A program made the translations under genes and the position numbers. Below are positions 12,201 through 26,797 of a stretch of 64,000 bases of DNA, one piece after another. Below the pieces are notes generated by a model. It saw only the letters and a list, made by a program, of their open reading frames with translations, was not told the DNA's origin and did no database searches. Within the stretch, counting starts at the first letter, position 1, and the number at the start of each line of letters is the position of its first letter. This DNA is from Botrytis cinerea B05.10 (taxonomy: Eukaryota; Ascomycota; Leotiomycetes; Helotiales; Sclerotiniaceae). Location of the stretch: assembly GCF_000143535.2 (NCBI RefSeq), contig NC_037324.1:1240001-1304000 (forward strand), written 5' to 3'.

Positions 12201-12916
12201 ATAGATGGACGCACACTTGTCGAACATTTGATATGTGAGTTGCACGGTGATGGATCGGATTGGGTGAGATGGGATTGGTGGCAATAGCAACAAGAGGGAT
12301 GCCGTAGATTACACGGCAGCTTTCGAGTGGAGAAGCTGCTGCAACATTACCAGGGAGCGTTCGACATGCTTTGAGGAGTCTGTTTGTGCTGTACCTTGAC
12401 TTGTGGAGAGAAGAAGGAGAAGCAGAAGCAGAAGCAGAAGCAGGAGCAGAAGCAGAAGAATGGTTACAATAGATAGTAATGAATACAACGAGCACACTCA
12501 CGCACTTGCCAAAAAGGATACCGCTTGAAAGACTCGATTTTGACTGGGGGATTTCGATCAAAGCGATCAGCCAAAGCAAAAGAGGATGGAGGGAATGAAA
12601 AGTTGGAGACGAACCTTTCAAAATGACGTCAGTGGTATTTCTAAGTTTCAAATCTGGGCGTGTACCTTGAAATGATCTAATGCCGCCTTATTAGTCCCAG
12701 AGGCCAAGCTCCCAAGGTCATCCATACAGCACAGAGCGTACTTCGTCGAGCGATCGGTATCAGATGCAATTTTGGATTGGGCCTCTGAAATAACGAGGAA
12801 AGAAGGATGGAAAGTCTATCGTGCCAAGCTTTGTTTACTCGCATTTGCACATGGCCATTCTCTATCTTCGATGTTGCAGCTGCGGAGGGGAAGGAAGATC
12901 CCGATTCATAGACCTT

Positions 12917-12958
12917 GGATGCTGGATGCGGGATGCGGGATGCTGGATGCGGGATGCT
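12917..12958 (+). repeat. 7-nt tandem repeat, six units
   Basis: Six head-to-tail copies of GGATGC followed by T or G, in the order T,G,G,T,G,T, directly countable in the sequence. Confidence 0.9.
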
Positions 12959-13803
12959 TTTACAATATGCTCGCGCAACTCAAGACTTGCTCGATAGCCC
13001 AACATGACACCCAGATGCACCCGCCCATCGTATAAATAGATATTCAAAAGGAAGAAAACAGCGACGAGTGGGCTGTCTCTGGAGTATGCACCATGTCCGA
13101 TGTAGCAGTTGATGCTGTACAATGTTGGCTGTCAATTATCGAGTGTATATAAACCTTCCTTTCCCCTCCTTCTTGAGTAACGATCATCTATATCTTGGCT
13201 GGGTCCCTCGACTAACCAAAATCCCTTTGGAAGCGCGACACGAGAGATTCGATTCATAACCCCCATTCCTCGAGCAAGCATAAAGAATACAGTACCTCCC
13301 TCCCTCCCTCCCTACCCGCTCGAGAACACCTCCCTGACTCCCTGACCCTTCTCCAGGAAACTCGCCATCTCCCAACTCAAAATATATACCAAGAAGTACA
13401 GAGTAGTTTCTGCGCACCCGCAAAGTCCAGACGTCTTTGCAACCCAGCTGCCTGCCTGCCACCCACGTTCACCACATATATATTTATATACCTACGCACA
13501 TATATTAAAAGGGCTGGCTACCTCGGACCTTCTTTCCCCATAAGAAATAGGCCAAATCTTGCAAAAGCGGCATTCGCCCTGTATTTGCATTTGCATTTGA
13601 TTTTGGGTGGTTGTGGTACCTGATACGTACTATTGAAGAGGTAAAAACTCAATTGCCGCTGCTTTGCTTAATTAGATGGATAAGGAATTATTTGACTGAC
13701 AGAATCAAAACTTGTTAGGCGATAAATTCCACCTCAAATCATTCTTGCAGTCTCTTTCCTATTAGATCCCACTACCCACTCAACCACCAACCACCAAGCA
13801 AAT

Positions 13804-13851
13804 TTCACTCACTCACTCACGCACTCACTCACGCACTCACTCAACCACTCA
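13804..13851 (+). repeat. CACTCA-type tandem repeat in the hog1 leader
   Basis: Tandem CACT/CACG units about 130-175 bp before the hog1 ATG, continuing into C/A-rich sequence (ACCACCCATCCACCCACC). Long C/A- and C/T-rich leaders are common before highly expressed fungal genes. Confidence 0.7.
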
Positions 13852-13979
13852 CCACCCATCCACCCACCACCTACAGACTCTCGCAACCGTCCTTCTTTTC
13901 TTTCAAAGATAAATCTCCCGCATTCCTACAAATAATTCTCCTCTATCAACCGTTCTCCAACGAGATCACATAATTCAAA

Positions 13980-15493
<1,514 letters not shown>

Positions 15494-17592
15494 ATGATGT
15501 GCGTTCAATCTGCAGAAGTCTACAGGCTATCGAGTGGATGCGACGGACCAAGATGGTAAAGCTGACTTGGAACTTTCTGCAGGTACTCGGAGATTCTTGA
15601 TTATCATAACGTCATCAACGACGCCCAAAATCTGACGGAAAGTCAGTAAAAATGCATTTGTTATTTTGTTTTTCAATTGAATTTAGTTATGAAAAGGTGT
15701 GCCTAGGGTGCAACCTTTAGCATGGGATGGATACACATTATGGGGGAGCTGGTTGAGAGGAGTGCTCTCTTGTGCTTTCTGATTCAACGCGACCTCTGGC
15801 GAGAACTGGCTTTTTTTTTCTTCGACTTCTGGCGTACATATATTACTTGACCCAGGGATGATGAGTGACGTATTTTCCGAAGTTTCTGAATTTTGTAGTC
15901 CGCCTGCCTGTGGGGTTATGGATTGTGCATGGTTCGAGTGGAGTAGTGAAATCGAGAGGGGGACCTTTGCACACAGTAGATGAATGGATTTCTTTCCGCA
16001 AAAGTTGTACTTAGATGATAGGATGATAGGACGATAGGACGAGTATGGTCATTGGCTCATGGGCGTTTAATGGGAAATAGAATAAACGAGTTACGATTTT
16101 ATAATGATCGAGCTATCTTTCTGGGGGTCGACCCTTTTCTGCAACGATAGGATGCAAAACAATCGAAAATATTGACTGTGACCTAGAGAAGAAGTATCTT
16201 TATTGGCTTGAAGCTCAGCTAATACAATACAAACTAAGCCTTTCCCAAGCACTCCCCAAGCATTATCCAAGACATAATGATACTTGATACGGTACAAATC
16301 CAAGAATGGCAAACAACAACATCAGAATCCAACGCAGTCTCCCATGCACACAAGTAACCTAACACAATCATGTGACGAAAACAGACTCCAAATCAGCTCT
16401 TTCACTTGTGCCTACATGTACAGTAAGCATCGAAATGGGACAGAAACATTGGATGATAAATTAATGGTGGAGATGCGTGTTGCGCGCACATAATTGCAAG
16501 GATGGTGTTTTCCTGGACTTATTCGCTGGCCTTGCAGCGAGGTGGGATGGATTGGATAGGAGGGAGTGATAGGAGAGTGTGATGGGAACTGGGCAACGGT
16601 CTGCTGCTGGATTTTTTTTTTTAATATGGGTGCATAGGATTATTTCAAAGGGTGATTGATGAGTAAAAATTTTAGTACGCTTTTAATCAAGACAGTTTTA
16701 TCTTGACTAACTTCCTGCCGGTGATTTTCAACTGAATTGTTGACGACAAGAAGATAACACAAGTTTGACTTGATGGGTGAGCATAGCATACTGATAAAGT
16801 TTGCGATAAACCTTTGCTCCAGCCTCATTCGGAGGCTGAGAAATTGATTCTGGACATCTTCAAAGCATCCTCCGGACTTTTGGAAATTGCAAACTAAGGT
16901 TGGAGGGACGTCTTGATAGGGATCGTCAAGGGTTAATGAATTTAACAGAGGGGTAAAAGTAAAATTGCCTAACTGCTCGGCTGGTTTATTACGCATAACA
17001 GCTCACTAGGTTCGCAATATCAAAACCCTGGAGAGAGCATTGGCCAGTTAATTGTAAACGGGTATCAATTTACTACAATTGGGATTTTAGTTGGGGAAAG
17101 GAGAAGGAGATTGATAGGACTAGACGGATCGAGATTGTAACGATCTATCGAAGACTTACGAGACGGATTGATCTTGGAGAGAGGAAAGTTAACACAAGCG
17201 GAAACATAGAGTTGAAAGCTTGAAGGGAGGAATATCATGTTTTGATTACGAGGACGAATACTCTTCTTTGGTCTACTCGAAACATTGAAGACGAGAAGGA
17301 CAAGCAGAAGTAATTGCCGTGGCATAAGCAGAACTAAACAATCCAGAGACGAAGATATAATATCGACATACATACACACCTACCGATCGTTCGTCCACCG
17401 GCTGTTGATATTCAACAGTCCTCCAAGAGGGATTTAGGGAGGCCATTTGTTGCTTTCTAGCTTTTAGCCATTAGGCCAGGAAGATCTGTGAGAGGGACTC
17501 GAGACAAAGTGCGGCTCCGGATTGGGACAACGTATCGAAAGTCGGTTCTCTATAGTTTGGGAGAGAAACTCGGAGAGGGACAAGCGCACTGG
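15494..17592. other. intergenic hog1 - avl9, no gene seen
   Basis: 2.1 kb. The first part is the probable hog1 3' UTR with T-rich stretches. Short open frames (for example 16640-16996 minus) show no coding character. The in-frame region just before the avl9 ATG is open from about 17488 but lacks an ATG. Confidence 0.5.
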
Positions 17593-20149
17593 ATGGAGAA
17601 TATTGAGAAGAAGGAGGGGAATGAGGGGTTGTTGGCGGGGGAAAGAAAGGGGTTTGTGCCATTGGTTACGGTGGTGGATTTTCATCATGCAAGGTGAGTG
17701 TTTCTGGGGCAGAGGTAGTGGGGGGGGATTAAAAATGGATGGGATGGGTATGAGGGGGGCGAGAGAGAAAATTGGCTGACGTGAGTTTTGTTTAGAGGAC
17801 CGGAAGTCGAATACTGGTTTGGGGCAGAGGAGGGGACTGATCCTGCGGTGGAAAACGAATGGCCTCTATTGCCGTTCATGGCTTTGAGTGATGGTGCGCA
17901 TGCGTAAGTTGCTATCCTCGCATTCTGCGAACTCAGAAGAAAAGGTTTGAAGCTGACGGGTAATTGAAATGGCAGATCAACAGAAGATTTCTCCTATTTT
18001 ACACTCCTACGACCTGGGCGCGGAAATCTACCTCCAACATCCCTCTTCGGTATCTCCTGCACACAACAAATGGACGCCTCGATATTGCTTAACCGCCCCG
18101 CGGAAGTTACACGATCGACGGTACAAAAGGCTGTGGTTGTGATAGCGGATTCTCCACAATTCTTTGGAATGTTGAGGGAAAGATTGGGAGTTGTTACGAA
18201 AGCATGGTTTGCACAACGAGAATTCACAGACACGGAGATATTGAAGAGGTTTCAGGAAAGCCTGGCGGAGGAAAAGAGTCGAGGAGAATTGGGGGACAGG
18301 GAAGAGTATCTAGGAATGAGTTTGAGGGAACTGGTTAAGGAATTTAAATGGCAGACTTTGGTACTTTTTAAGTGTTGTCTGTTGCAACCGAAGGTAATTA
18401 CCCCTTTCCTGGCGAACCGTGGTGGATTCTGACTCGAGAGTAGATGCTATTTTTTGGTTCGAGGTGCGAGAGATTGTGCATGATGCAGTTTTCACTCATA
18501 TCTCTCATACCGGGTCTGATACGGAATTTACAAGATTGTGCGGATCCGGAATTGGATGATTACAGGAAAAATCTTGTGAAACCGACGAGTTTGAAAACTA
18601 GCGATAGGAGTTCGTTGTTGAATTACATGGGATTGCCTTTGCAAATATTTGGCAAGGTAAAAATCGGCCTATACAGGTATATGAAGAAATTTACTAACTG
18701 TAGATTCAGGGAAGTCTTTTTGGCCCTTATACTCCTTTACAGCAACTTGATATATTAGCGGACTACGGCACAAAATCGTATATTGTTGGGTCAACAAATT
18801 CGTTACTTTTACAACAGAGAGATCGATACAGCGACATTCTTATTAATCTAGACGACCTTACCATTAATATCACATCTGCATCACTGAGGTCTGCACTCAC
18901 ACTTTCTGCGGCCGATCGACGATGGATCGATTTCATCACACAAACTGTCAACGACACTTGGGATGAATCTAATCCAAGCCGACCTAAAACTATGGGCTAT
19001 GTCGGTTCTGAAGAATTCATTCGATTGCAGTTTGAGGAATATCTCCTCTCTTTAATCTCCTCAGTCAAATGCCACAACTACCTTGTAGTTAATGCTCACA
19101 ATCCCAGAGCGCAACTTCCACAGGTTGAAGGCGATCCCGCGCATGATTTTAGCATGGATTGGATCGACGCATGGACGAGGAGTGAAAACTACGAAATTTG
19201 GAATAATCATACAGATTCGCATCTTTTTGATATCGTAGAACCTAAACATCCCTGTGCAGGTGGCCTTACAATTGATGATGTTCAAAGACGCATTGCTGAA
19301 CAGGTTAAGGAAATGCATCTTGATGAAAGATTTGCGGTAGGCAAGGAAGTCCTGGGCAGAAACCTTGCAGCGGGAAAAGAAAGAGCTAGTACTGTTTTCA
19401 ATAAATTATATGCAGATATGGAAGCCTATCGGGAAAGTCAGAGAAAGAGAAATGAGGAAGCTAGGATTGCGGCTGAGAAGGCGGCAACTGCTAGTGGAGC
19501 CTCGAGTCCAGTAAGCGTAACGGGATTTAATGAACCCAAAACCCCTTCGGTACAGAGTAGGGCGGGTGCATATATTGGGAGCTGGGGTACGTGGATGGGA
19601 GAGAAAAGGAAAGCGGGATGGGGAAGAAGTTCGGGGAGTCAGGAAAAGGTCCAGCAGGTTACGAATAGTCCGAAGAGAAATTCAAGAGGCTTCTTTGGAA
19701 AGGAAAATATTCACGTTGTGGACGCGAAAAATGGGCTGGAGAGGAGCCCACTGAGTCCAAGAAGTTCTCATGGGGGATACTCGCCAGTGGGGGAAAGGCC
19801 GGGGACGGCGGAGAGTTTCAAAGAAAGTATCTTTGATGCGGAGGCGGAGGAGAATGGAGTTGGGAATGGAGACGGAAAGGCGGTGGTGGTAGAAAAGACT
19901 AGTGATGCGCCTGTGAGAGTCGATAGTTCGGGACATTTGTCGGGGTTGCATGAGGGGGTGAGAGATCATAATGATAGTGATGGTAATGGCGAAGAGGAGA
20001 ATAAGACGGCCAAACCACTGCCCGTGTCTGCTGAACCAAATGTGTGGAACGACGAAGGAAATCGAGAATCAGATGAGGATAAACATGAGAGGGCAGAGAG
20101 AGTAGCACAGGCCATGCAGGAGGCGGTTGATTCTTCTATTCATTCGTAG
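17593..20149 (+). CDS. avl9: AVL9-family late secretory pathway protein
   Basis: Five exons, 17593-17693, 17796-17903, 17976-18393, 18444-18656 and 18710-20149, give 759 aa with clean phases. Family signatures are VTVVDFHHARGPEVEYW near the start, FTLLRPGRGNLPPTSLFGIS, then MLFFGSRCERLCMMQFSLIS and YMGLPLQIFGKGSLFGPYTP across exon junctions. Avl9 is a DENN-like protein required for exocytosis in yeast and has relatives in animals. The DENN-like core ends near residue 440. The remaining ~300 residues carry a coiled segment (YRESQRKRNEEARIAAEKAA) and a Ser/Gly/Glu-rich tail that looks disordered. Introns 3 and 4 carry several close AG options; the ones used were chosen because they restore the family sequence. 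The start is the only in-frame ATG. Confidence 0.9.
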
Positions 20150-22250
20150 GATCTTTATGGGTAATAGAGCGGGTGGTGATTTACTTTGGAATTTCATTTT
20201 TCTTCTTGTTCCTCTGGATTGGATTGATTGACGGCTTAGCGAAGTTTTCGCGCTGAGATACAAGATATAAAGAGGGGAGATCACGGGTGGAATGAGTGTT
20301 TTGGGATGGAGTGAGATGGGTGAAAGGGATTGGAATTGGAATTGGATTGGGTAGGGAAAATTCAGGGATCGCAGGATCATACATACCACTTACCGTATTA
20401 CCGCATATACAATACACGTATACATACATACAATGGAATATATTTAATGTTATTGGATTGGATCCATTTTTATTAGGGTGGGAAGCACATTGTTAAACAG
20501 AATCAAAAGGATACGATTAACCTAAATCTCACCCATCTCCCAAGCTCAACTCTCCTCTAAAATAGATCACTTATCTACATATAAGGGATCTCGATCACAC
20601 CACTCCAAATCGGCAATTGATATCGCATGTTCTTTTCCCTTGGGCATAAGAGCCGAGCGTCTAGAAATTACCGGTAAGATCTTTGTGGAGATGGTGGGAT
20701 ATATCGGCGGGAATGGATTATTACGATGTCGTTGGGGTTTAGTGTGGTTTGGGGTGCTGAGACCTGGGGGGAGGTATGGGGGGTTAGTGGGTGGGGTTGA
20801 AATGAGGATAAAAAGGGGTTGCAGTGGCCGGTTATGGTTAGGTTTGCGAGGGGAGTGGGAGGGAGGTGTGGTTTTTGTGAGATTTGAGAAGGGGTAGGTT
20901 GGGAGGGAGGTGGGCAGGGATGATGTTAGGTGGCAGTGGATGAAGATCCTGATGTATCTCTTGATGCATTAGGTCCAGTGCCCTAGAAGCTAGAGTACCC
21001 GGTGATGGAAAGAGACACGTCGTGACAAAAATGAGGTTAGGAATGGGTTTTGGTTGGGTACTAGTCGTAGCAATGATGTCACTTGTGCTGAGGAAATCAC
21101 AGACGAGTAATACTTTGGATGGTTTATGGGTGTTGGAATAGAAGAATCTGTTAACTGCGAGTCGGATCGAGATGTTGGAATATATCTGTTCCGTGGAAGA
21201 AATCGTCGATTGATGGGCGTTGGTTGTGAATATCTATCTGGTAGGAAGTTCTTCATCTGGATATCTACTCGGGCTCGCGTGGGCTGGGGAATGAGGGGTA
21301 AAAGGAGGGGTCTGCCAATTTTGATAGGTACCTCTCTCTCTCTCTCTTATCATGCTACGAGTAGAAGCTTGAATTTTCAGAATGTTGGTAAAACTGCGTG
21401 CTGTACATACTTGCTATTGCCTGTCGAGAACCTGCTTGCTTTGAAGTTCCTATGGATAGCATGATATACATCAACACCCGTGTCTTCCAATGCTGCGAGT
21501 ATGTTGACGAAGTTGCGTGCTATCGATTGACAGGTTGCTTAGTCAACATCCTTATCGGCTATCACGACCTGTGAGGATTCGGACTTCGGGAGCTTTATCA
21601 ATACTCCTGGCTGTTTTTGACGCCTGCCGTAACTCCATAACGCTGTGTTTGGCGGTAAAAAAAACCTGCAGCCTTAGGCATGTGCGCATGCTCCTCGTAG
21701 AAAGCGCACGGCAGCCTACCATCATACAACTGAATCACGAATTCATTCTTACTCAAGACTTTAAGGAAAAAGGGAAAAGGGGATTTTGCATACAAATTCA
21801 CCCTCTTGACACTTATTCGAATATTCTATTGGAGAGATTCAAGAGACCTGGCCGTGTATTATTGTACAGGTTCAACTTTCTAGCGTGTTCTTTCCCTCTA
21901 GTTCACATTGTGGGCTGTATACCCTTTAATAAATATCCTCTACATCATCTTTCCAACACAACCACTGCACTCGGGATTTACAACACTCTCACCACAACCA
22001 GAATCTCAACCTCGACCTTCGCATCCCCCTTGAAACCCTCCAGGATTTGGAGACCCTTTTGCATCGTATTCTGTGATTTATCACAAAGGTGCTCATTTGA
22101 CCATCTCCATTTTCGTAATCTTACTTGCAGTCCCGAACCTACATTCCTTCAAGCTGCTGGCTTAAGTCCATCAGTTCCTTATACCAGTTTGAATCCATTT
22201 CAAAACTTACAATCTTTTCTCTTTACTACTTCTATTAAAATCCATTCAAG
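20150..22250. other. intergenic avl9 - cul1, no supported gene
   Basis: 2.1 kb. G-rich sequence lies at about 20690-20930. An open frame without an early ATG runs 21517-22254 and ends in the TGA that overlaps the cul1 start codon; it is C/T-rich and looks like a leader rather than a gene. The last few hundred bases are the probable cul1 promoter and 5' UTR. Confidence 0.5.
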
Positions 22251-24886
22251 ATGACGGTCGCTGCGAGGACGGTGGTCGTTATGCCTCCTGTCCCAAATCG
22301 AGAGGACTTAGATGCGACGTTCGTACTGGATCTTTTCTCTCTGCCACCTCCCCCCTCGATCTTATTCGACTCAGCATGCTAACTGTGAATCTCTGCGACT
22401 TAGATGGAAATACCTTGAGGCCGGAGTATCAAAGGTCATGTTACAATTGGCAGATGGTGTCGATATGAATACTGTAGGTGCCACTCCTCCAACACTCTTC
22501 AGCTCTTATGCGCAATTACTGACTTGCTTTCTATCTATAGTATATGGGTGTATACACGTACGTATTCCAGACACACACTCTGGGGGCATCATCTAATTTC
22601 AAATAGAGCTGTGCACAATTTCTGTACATCACAAAAGGCAGTCACCAACAATGGTCCAGGAGTAATCGGAGGCGCGCATCGTGGAGGTAGGACATCTTAC
22701 CAATCCATACTTGAATCTATACATGTATACTGATACTCTATTTGCAGCACACCTTCTCGGTGAAGATCTATACAAGAACCTCATTAAATACCTAACACAA
22801 TACCTCAAGGAACTTGTTCTCGCCTCTAAAACACACAGCGATGAAGCTCTCCTCAGTTTCTATATTCGGGAATGGGATCGATACACGACAGCAGCAAAAT
22901 ACGTTAACCACTTGTTCCGATATCTAAACCGTCATTGGGTAAAGCGAGAAATGGACGAGGGAAAAAAGAACATTTATGATGTTTATACCCTACACCTTGT
23001 TCAATGGAGAGAGACTCTGTTCACAGCTGTTCATTCAAAGGTTATGGATGCTGTTCTCAAAATGGTGGAGAGGCAAAGAAACGGCGAGACTATCGAGCAT
23101 AACCAGATCAAGGCCATTGTTGATTCTTTCGTATCACTTGGGTTGGACGAATCGGACCCTACTAAATCGACCCTCGATGTTTACCGTTTCCACTTTGAGA
23201 AGCCATTCTTAGAAGCCACCGAAGCATTCTACAGAACCGAATCGAAGGAATTTGTCGCGGAAAATAGCATAGTAGAATACATGAAGAAGGCTGAAATTCG
23301 ATTGGCAGAAGAGGAAGAGCGAGTTAGAATGTACCTACACCAGGATATCATCATCCCATTGAAGAAAGCCTGCAACACTGCTCTCATTGCAGACCACTCC
23401 GCACTTCTTCGAGACGAGTTCCAGGTTCTTTTGGATAATGATCGATATGACGATATGGCACGCATGTACAACTTGCTGGCAAGAATTCCAGATGGTCTTG
23501 AACCACTCCGCACCAGATTCGAGGCTCACGTTCGTAACGCTGGTCTTGCATCTGTAGCGAAGGTCGCTAGTGAGGGTGATAAGCTCGAACCCAAGGTTTA
23601 TGTGGATGCTCTTCTCGAGATTCACACACAATATTCAGGTCTTGTAAAACAAGCATTCAAGGATGAGCCTGAGTTTACTAGGTCTCTTGATAATGCGTGC
23701 AAGGAGTTTGTGAACCGCAACAAAATCTGCAAATCTGGGTCCAATAAATCCCCTGAATTGCTCGCCAAATATGCCGACTCTTTGTTGAAGAAGAGTGCCA
23801 GCGGAGCTGAGGAGAGCGATATCGAGAACTCTCTTACTCAAATTATGACAGTCTTTAAGTATATTGAGGACAAGGATGTGTTCCAGAAGTTCTACTCGCG
23901 TATGCTTGCTCGTAGATTGGTTCACACCAGTTCTTCATCAGATGATGCTGAGACAAGCATGATCAGCAAATTGAAGGAAGCATGTGGATTCGAATACACC
24001 AACAAGCTTCAACGTATGTTCCAGGACATTCAAATCTCAAAGGATTTGAATAGTGGATTCAAGGAATTTGAAGGAGGAATCTTTACTGGAGGAGAAGAAA
24101 AGCCAATCGATGCTAGTTACTCAATTTTGGGTACGGGTATGTGGCCTTTGAATCCACCAAATACAGATTTCACCCCACCAGTGGAGATCTCCAAGGCCTA
24201 TGAGCGTTTCCAAAATTTCTACAACCAGAAGCACAGTGGTAGAAAACTCACGTGGCTTTGGCAACTGTGCAAGGGCGAGATCAAAGCCAACTATTGTAAA
24301 AACCAGAAGACTCCATATACTTTCCAAGTTTCGACTTATCAGATGGCTATCCTTTTGCTGTTTAACGAGAGTGATAAGAATAGCTACGAAGATATTGCCA
24401 AGGCAACTCAATTGCAGGCTGATATCCTTGATCCCACCATCGCTATCTTCTTGAAATCCAAGGTCCTCACTATGACTCCACCAGAAGACAAGCCAGGACC
24501 TGGCAAAACTTTCAATTTGAACTATGATTTCAAGAGCAAGAAGATTCGTGTCAATTTGAATATCGCTATCAAATCGGAGCAAAAGCAAGAGGTTGATGAG
24601 ACTCACAAGACTATTGAAGAAGACAGAAAGTTGCTCATGCAGGTATGTAGAAATCACTTGTGTAGTGTAATTGAACTCTTACTAACTCATGTTTTAGTCT
24701 GCTATTGTTCGTATCATGAAGGCACGAAAGAAGATGAAGCACAGCGTCCTTGTTGCCGAAACTATCAGTCAGATTCGCACCCGATTTTCACCCAAGGTTC
24801 CAGATATCAAGAAGTGTATTGATATCTTACTGGAGAAAGAATATCTAGAGCGACTCGACGATGATGAGCTCGGATACCTTGCATGA
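22251..24886 (+). CDS. cul1: Cullin-1 (SCF ubiquitin ligase scaffold)
   Basis: Six exons: 22251-22318, 22404-22473, 22541-22557, 22607-22686, 22748-24642 and 24698-24886, giving 772 aa, the usual cullin-1 length. The N-terminal Skp1-binding repeat reads across the small exons as [13 protein letters not shown]...DGVDMNTYMGVYTAVHNFC. The cullin homology domain includes [25 protein letters not shown] and the winged-helix end with the neddylation site [10 protein letters not shown] (K718), closing in [10 protein letters not shown]. Cullin-1 holds Skp1/F-box adaptors and the Rbx1 RING protein to ubiquitinate cell-cycle and signalling targets. Exon 3 is only 17 nt, and intron 1 uses a GTTCGT donor. 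Confidence 0.97.
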
Positions 24887-25366
24887 TCCACGAACTTTTC
24901 TTTAACAGAATCTCTTGCATTAGAGATTCATGATGGATGACCTTTTATGAATTGGCGGCTCATTGAAGTTGATTATAAAAGTTACCAGCCCACACTTCAG
25001 ATTTGGGGAGAGAAACTGGTAGTAATTACCTGCTGGCCACCCTTTGATCATAGTCAATGAATCAAGGGGCAATAATCAGGCGTATTGATGCATATTTTTT
25101 TATCGTTTTAATTCGTTGTGTTATCGGTGCCACTCTTGACCAATTTTCTGGGGCATATTTGGGAGGAATGGAGGAGTTGCGAGAAAGCTACTGGCTATTT
25201 TTCGTTGAAACACAGTTATGTGTTTTACAATTAAGGTTTTTTTTTTGTCTTTTCTTTTTTTGATACCGCGGATACCTAACTCATAACTTCGCACATCACT
25301 TTAAGAAGATTTAGTTCTCTAGACGGGAAGGAGATACTTATACGGGATGAGCAGGTGATGGGACAT

Positions 25367-25378
25367 GGGGGGGGGGGG
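25367..25378 (+). repeat. 12-nt G run
   Basis: Uninterrupted G run in the cul1 downstream region. Confidence 0.85.
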
Positions 25379-25987
25379 AGTGGGGATAGGAAAGAAGTCA
25401 AGGGGAAATAAAGGGCAGAATGTAACATATCGCAATCGGTCATTGGGTGCATTTGATGACTAAAATGAATGAAAGGCTTGAGGATTGGATGTGATGCGAT
25501 GGTGATTGGGTGAGCTTGATCATAATCGGGATGGAAAATTAAGTGCGCGCCAATTAAGGGAGCACAAACGGGAAGAATTGGAGCGAAATACAAGTGTGCA
25601 TGAATGAATGATAACGGTGTTCAAAGTAAAGAAAAACTTCAAGCCAGCAAGTTACAGCGAGAATCAGTTAATGTTACCCATCTACATATATTACCTGGGT
25701 ATTCTGGTAGGTTTGTGAGTGGAAGTGAATGAATGAATTGATAAATGGCAATGCAGGTGAAAGGGTAGAGGGGCAGGGGATGGGGATGGGCTAAATTATA
25801 TTTTCTAGTGTTTATTTTCCATGTGAAGGTTCTTTTGAGGGGTGTTCAGTGGGGGGGTTTTTTAAGGGTAGGTGGGAAGACAAGTAGAGAGAGAGGGAGA
25901 GGAAGGTATGTAGATAGGGGGGTGGCTGGTTAATGATTGGTTGATACTTGGTAGTTAATGGGTGTTGAGTTTTGGGTGTTGAGTGTT

Positions 25988-26011
25988 GGGTGTTGGGTGT
26001 TGGGTGTTGGG
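25988..26011 (+). repeat. tandem GGGTGTT, G-quadruplex-type motif
   Basis: Four GGG runs separated by identical TGTT loops, with a further GGG just upstream at 25974-25976. The motif meets the usual G3 with loop 1-7 definition. Confidence 0.8.
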
Positions 26012-26378
26012 TGCTCACTGATGGCTGATCTGTATGAGGGGTTTTGGGGAGTGAGTTGGGGGAGGGAGTGAGAGGGAGTGAGGATAGGGAGTTGAGAAAG
26101 TGGGATTTTGGATGTGTAGATGTGTAGATGTTTGGGTTGGGAAGGTGGGAGAGTAGGAGGGGGAAAGAAGATAGGCGAGAGGGAGAAGGAGAGTCGAAAG
26201 GGAGAAGGTTGGAGTTTTGTGGGGTGGGATGGGGGATGGGAGATGGGAGATGTGATATGTAATATGTGGTGTAATTTGAGTTTTGGGTTTGGGCTCTGGG
26301 TCTTGGGTAGATGATGTGGGAGGGGGGGAGGTGTGGTTTAGTTGGTAGGTATGGGTAAGGAATGGACTTGGATTTAAA

Positions 26379-26396
26379 TTCGAATTCGAATTCGAA
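26379..26396. repeat. perfect 18-nt palindrome of three TTCGAA units
   Basis: TTCGAA occurs three times in tandem; because the unit is self-complementary, the block is a perfect inverted repeat. Confidence 0.85.
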
Positions 26397-26797
26397 ACTA
26401 TAGGTAGGTGGATTTGTGGGGTTGCGAAGGAGGAGGAGGAGGAGGTGGTGGTGGTGGTGGAGAAGAGGCGAAATGAAATGAAAAGAGGGGGGGAGATGGT
26501 ATAGAGGATAGAAGATAGAAGAAAAGGAGGAGGATGGGATGGGATGGGATGTGTAAATATTTGTATGTGAATATTGAATGGATAGATGGATGGGTAGGGA
26601 TTCATCATTTATCTTGGGAAATATATGGTGCTTATGAATATCTGGGTATTTAGGAATATATGGAAGCTTTTTCTTTCTTTCTTTTCTTTTCTTTGTATGT
26701 ATATATGTATGTATGTATGTATGTACATTGATTTGGATATTCTTCAGATTGAGGAAGAGATAGAACGGAAAGGAAAGGGAAAGAAAGGAGAAGAGAA

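Larger units (their letters stand above)
8323..13979. other. 5.7 kb stretch without a supported gene, upstream of hog1
   Basis: No open frame in this stretch shows conserved protein features; all candidates are short or low-complexity. It is A/T-rich at 9300-11000 (many TATA/TATG steps, CATC/TATC tracts near 10140-10205), has a G-run at 9229-9249, an AGAAGC trinucleotide-type tract near 12417-12460, a 7-nt tandem repeat at 12917-12958, and a pyrimidine-rich leader with CACTCA repeats just before hog1. The last few hundred bases are the likely hog1 promoter and 5' UTR. The rest could hold a non-coding transcript, but I see no direct sign of one. Confidence 0.5.

Noticed and set aside
12127..12651. 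174-codon minus-strand frame with Ala/Ser repeats
   Set aside because: The central part is the AGAAGC repeat tract; an overlapping frame reads the same tract as poly-Leu.
21517..22254. 245-codon plus-strand frame ending in the TGA that overlaps the cul1 ATG
   Set aside because: Begins at a GTG rather than an ATG, is C/T-rich, has no recognisable domain and sits where the cul1 leader is expected.
26015..26608. 197-codon Pro/Ser/Thr-rich minus frame
   Set aside because: Product of the G-rich simple-repeat region; overlaps the 429-codon frame in another phase.
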